From: Ochromonas danica
Lineage: Eukaryota > Sar > Chrysophyceae > Chromulinales > Chromulinaceae
Direction: 5' to 3'
Length of the DNA stretch: 64,000 nt
NCBI GenBank assembly: GCA_015146655.1
Contig: VKHL01000031.1
Location: 168,822-232,821, forward strand
Translations under genes and position numbers: made by a program
Notes under the pieces: model-generated
The model's input: the letters and a program-made list of their open reading frames with translations, nothing else
Database searches by the model: none
Told to the model about the DNA's origin: nothing
In this document: one piece after another, positions 61,643-64,000 of the stretch
Numbering within the stretch: the stretch's first letter is position 1
How the letters are laid out: each line of letters begins with the position of its first letter

Positions 61643-62599
61643 ATGAATAGTACAGAAGAAGCTAATAGTGAAACTATTGGATTGGACAATAGCAAGAAGA
61701 ATGATAGTATTCTTGCGTTAACCCTTCTTGTCGGAGCGGTGATAATTGTGATCTTTGTACTTTATAACATTTGGAGAAGTCGTACAGGTCAAACAAAAGA
61801 TAATCAAAGGTAACTTGTTCCTTTCTCTGTTTCCTGTTTTCCCTCTTTCTTATGAAAGGTGAATAATGAATGGTTTGGATAGAAAACGATCGTCTTTTAC
61901 TCCTCCTCACCAACGAGCAGATTATCTCGAAGCTAAGAACAAGTTAGATATTACTATCCCTGAACAGAGAGATCATTTAAGAAAACTCTTGATGAAACGT
62001 GCTCTTCATACAGTTCCTCTAATAATGACACTACAAAACGATGGCAGCTCAATTGATCGATTGTATAAGAAGGGTATGCTGACTGATGATATGCATTTCC
62101 ATGCAAGAGAATTGAAGGCTTTTATTGATCAAGAGATAGAAGAAGTTTCTGCTGAAGCAGATTTATTAGCAGAAGGATGGAGTCAAGCCGTTTGGCAACA
62201 AGCTTTGCAAATCCAGCGAGTAAGTTAGTTGGTGTTCCTCTTGTTCATTGCTTATGAATAATGCGCATTTTTCTCTTGTTATAGGTTATCCAGAAACAAA
62301 TAGATGGTAAAGGTTCTTCTGCAGGTGAAGAGGAAGAAGAAGGAGAAGATGCAACTGGAGAAAGCAATGAGGATTCGGCCAGCCAACGCGCTGCTGAAGC
62401 AAAGAAGGCTGAAGCAAATGCAAAGAAGCGTGAAAAGGCAAAAGAGCGTGCAAAGAAACTTGCGGCTTTGAAAGATATTGGTATGCCTTCTGCTGAAGAA
62501 GTAGCAGCAGAGTTGATTGAGCAAGAGGAGAAGGAGAAAGCAGCGCAAGGCTCGGCAGGCAAAGTTGGTGGCAAGGGCAAGAAGACCACCAAAAAGTAG
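61643..62599 (+). CDS. SEC66: SEC66/SEC71-like ER translocation subunit
   Basis: Three exons (61643-61809, 61883-62219, 62285-62599) join in frame to 272 residues. SEC66 (Sec71) is part of the SEC62/63 complex that helps post-translational import into the ER. Here a short acidic N-terminus precedes one transmembrane helix (about residues 24-43, ALTLLVGAVIIVIFVLY), then a basic cytosolic start (WRSRTG). The conserved core is LLMKRALHTVPLIMTLQND, LYKKGMLTDD and VSAEADLLAEGWSQAVWQQA, matching the Sec66 pattern of RAL, LY..G...D and EA..L..GW.....QQA. The C-terminal third is an Ala/Lys/Glu-rich coiled coil ending in a basic tail, longer than in yeast. Confidence 0.82.
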
Positions 62600-62779
62600 A
62601 TATTCTTCCTGCTCTGCATCTAAGAAGCACCCCTGTACACGTTTTCTATCTCCCACCTTACTTGTACAAAGTCACAAATCCGTGGTGGGTCAATTGTTTA
62701 CAGAACAACTCGTCTGACGAAGTCTTGGCAGTAACTACAGTAATTTTATTGGATATAATACAGAAGAGAAACAACGCGC

Positions 62780-63619
62780 TTAGAGGACATTATTCAAGAA
62801 ATTATCCATTTCAGCTCCTTTAAATCCACCATTATCCTCTCGTTGCTTGAGGACCCGCTTCTCGAAGTGTCCCACAGGCTCAGTGAGCTGGAAGGGAGCG
62901 AGGAGATTCTTGGCTTCTTCAAAGTGACTTCCAACCGAAAAGATTTCATGTGCTAAATCTTCCAAACAGATAATATCCTTCTCTCCTAACAGACGTTCAA
63001 CAGTGACGTTATCATTGAGAGGTTGAGAAACTCCATCAATGAGGACATGAGCTCGGCGATGAATCAGTTCTTCAACCGACTTCTGAGAGATATAGCCAAA
63101 GGCTACATAGCTTTCAATAGCCTTGAGCTTAGCTAGTCAACACATACAGATAGATGGTTAGCAAAGAACAAGAGGAAAGACAGACACACGACCCATCTTA
63201 CCTAATGCCTCTTGATCTAAACGAATGAAATGACCTTGATACTTCTTCTCTAATCCTAATCCACGCAGTTCAGCTTTAATCACAGGGGATGCATTCTTAG
63301 CTTCATGTACTCGAATAACAAATCCCACAGTTTTCTTGACTTTATTTGCTGGCAGGACATGACCATGCATAACCAGCTTAGCTGAAGATTGGCGTAATTT
63401 CCGATCATATTTCTTCTTAGATCCTTCCTTAACACGCTGCTTAAGGACTAGTTCTTCAGGTCGTACAATCTTCACATTCTCTCCACGGACAACACGTCTT
63501 CGCTTGACTTCTTTCGAGAGTTGTTCCGCTCTTCGTAATGCTAATTCTTCCAAAGAACGACGCTTTTTCAATTGGGTTTCAGAAATTAAAGGTGCTTGAC
63601 TTGGATCAAAAGAAGACAT
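62780..63619 (-). CDS. RPL7: 60S ribosomal protein L7 (uL30)
   Basis: Two exons (63619-63202, 63132-62780) join in phase 1 to 256 residues, standard for eukaryotic RPL7 of the large ribosomal subunit. The basic N-terminus (KKRRSLEELALRRAEQ...KRRR) is followed by the uL30 core: KTVGFVIRVHEAKN, LRGLGLEKKYQGHFIRLD, then IESYVAFGYISQKSVEELIH, DNVTVERLLGEKDIICLEDL and the closing GHFEKRVLKQREDNGGFKG. The ATG at 63619 gives a normal short leader; longer upstream frames are not supported. The 3' end faces the SEC66-like gene. Confidence 0.97.
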
Positions 63620-63989
63620 GGTGGAGTATTTATTGTGATGAAAAAATAGTGATTGATCGCAAATGCTTGGCGAGCAAGTCCGATGGCTGCGGGTTGTTGG
63701 TTGGGTGGGGGAAACACAAACACTCTCAGCGAGTTTCATTAACTTAACATCTTCTTAAGGCCCATTGCGTGGAATCGGTCGACTTTCACCGAAAAGCCGA
63801 AACCCGTTTTTGGTCCTGCTTTTCAACAACACAGCAACTCATAAAAGAGATGAGCATTTATCATTTGTCTTGGTTGCTCATCATCGCAAGAGATTGCACC
63901 GTCGCACTCTATCCCAAATCATCCTCGGCAGTGCCATACTGCTTCTCCAGACATTCCCACTCATCCAGTCATCATATCTCAGGAGGAAG
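63620..63989. promoter_or_regulatory. RPL7 promoter region
   Basis: About 370 bp upstream of RPL7 and probably also upstream of a plus-strand gene starting near 63990. No obvious repeat was seen. Confidence 0.4.
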
Positions 63990-64000
63990 ATGTCTTGGTT
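63990..64000 (+). CDS. Possible start of a gene cut by the window edge
   Basis: An ATG in the purine-rich context aggaggaag begins 11 bases before the window ends. Only three codons are visible, so nothing can be said about its product. Confidence 0.15.

Overview
This window is nuclear DNA from a eukaryote with compact, intron-bearing genes. About twenty protein-coding genes lie on both strands. Most are split by GT-AG introns of roughly 55-90 nt, with short intergenic gaps and many AT-rich or microsatellite stretches. The gene set is typical of a free-living protist: MCM2, DMAP1/SWC4, ArfGAP, epsin, 14-3-3, RPL7, SEC66-like, P5CS, malate dehydrogenase, SWEET transporters and a CLC channel. 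Two features suggest a stramenopile (heterokont) alga: a secreted protein built of repeated helicase-associated domains, and an Mpv17-type protein whose N-terminus looks like a signal peptide followed by an SAF motif, as in secondary red plastid targeting. This lineage call is inference.

Layout. 1-2.75 kb: 3' part of a calpain-like gene whose visible catalytic positions are substituted. 2.8-4.9 kb: a gene-poor patchwork of duplicated gene pieces (the 3' end of the gene at 5.0-7.0 kb, an MCM2 exon/intron piece, the promoter plus first exon of the ArfGAP gene at 15.4-16.9 kb), a 303-bp foldback, and an orphan SRP9-like exon. 5.0-11.5 kb: a hypothetical gene and an 11-exon MCM2 with a long CA/TG microsatellite in one intron. 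11.8-22.3 kb: malate dehydrogenase, DMAP1, AGFG-type ArfGAP, epsin, a predicted pseudokinase and tRNA-Glu(CTC). 22.5-31.4 kb: a Spinster-like MFS carrier with a very long central loop, the helicase-associated repeat protein, and a CLC-type channel.

31.4-44.3 kb: the most striking region. A tandem duplication (period 6,371 bp) gives two copies of one roughly 1,660-residue gene, with no difference that I found over about 5,986 bp. The predicted protein combines a KIX-like domain, an HSF-type DNA-binding domain, a SANT-like domain and a PHD finger. I do not recognise this combination. The upstream regions of the two copies are related but clearly diverged, apart from a conserved 35-bp block.

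44.4-64 kb: one or two tiny genes, Mpv17-like, SWEET, a DNA transposon with terminal inverted repeats and a decayed transposase, a GT61-like glycosyltransferase, a divergent SWEET-like protein, a gene with an apparent frameshift, bifunctional P5CS, 14-3-3, a second clear SWEET, SEC66-like and RPL7. Several adjacent genes are divergent and probably share promoters (MCM2/MDH, ArfGAP/epsin, helicase-associated protein/CLC, Mpv17/SWEET). All exon models were joined by eye from reading frame and splice consensus, with no transcript evidence.
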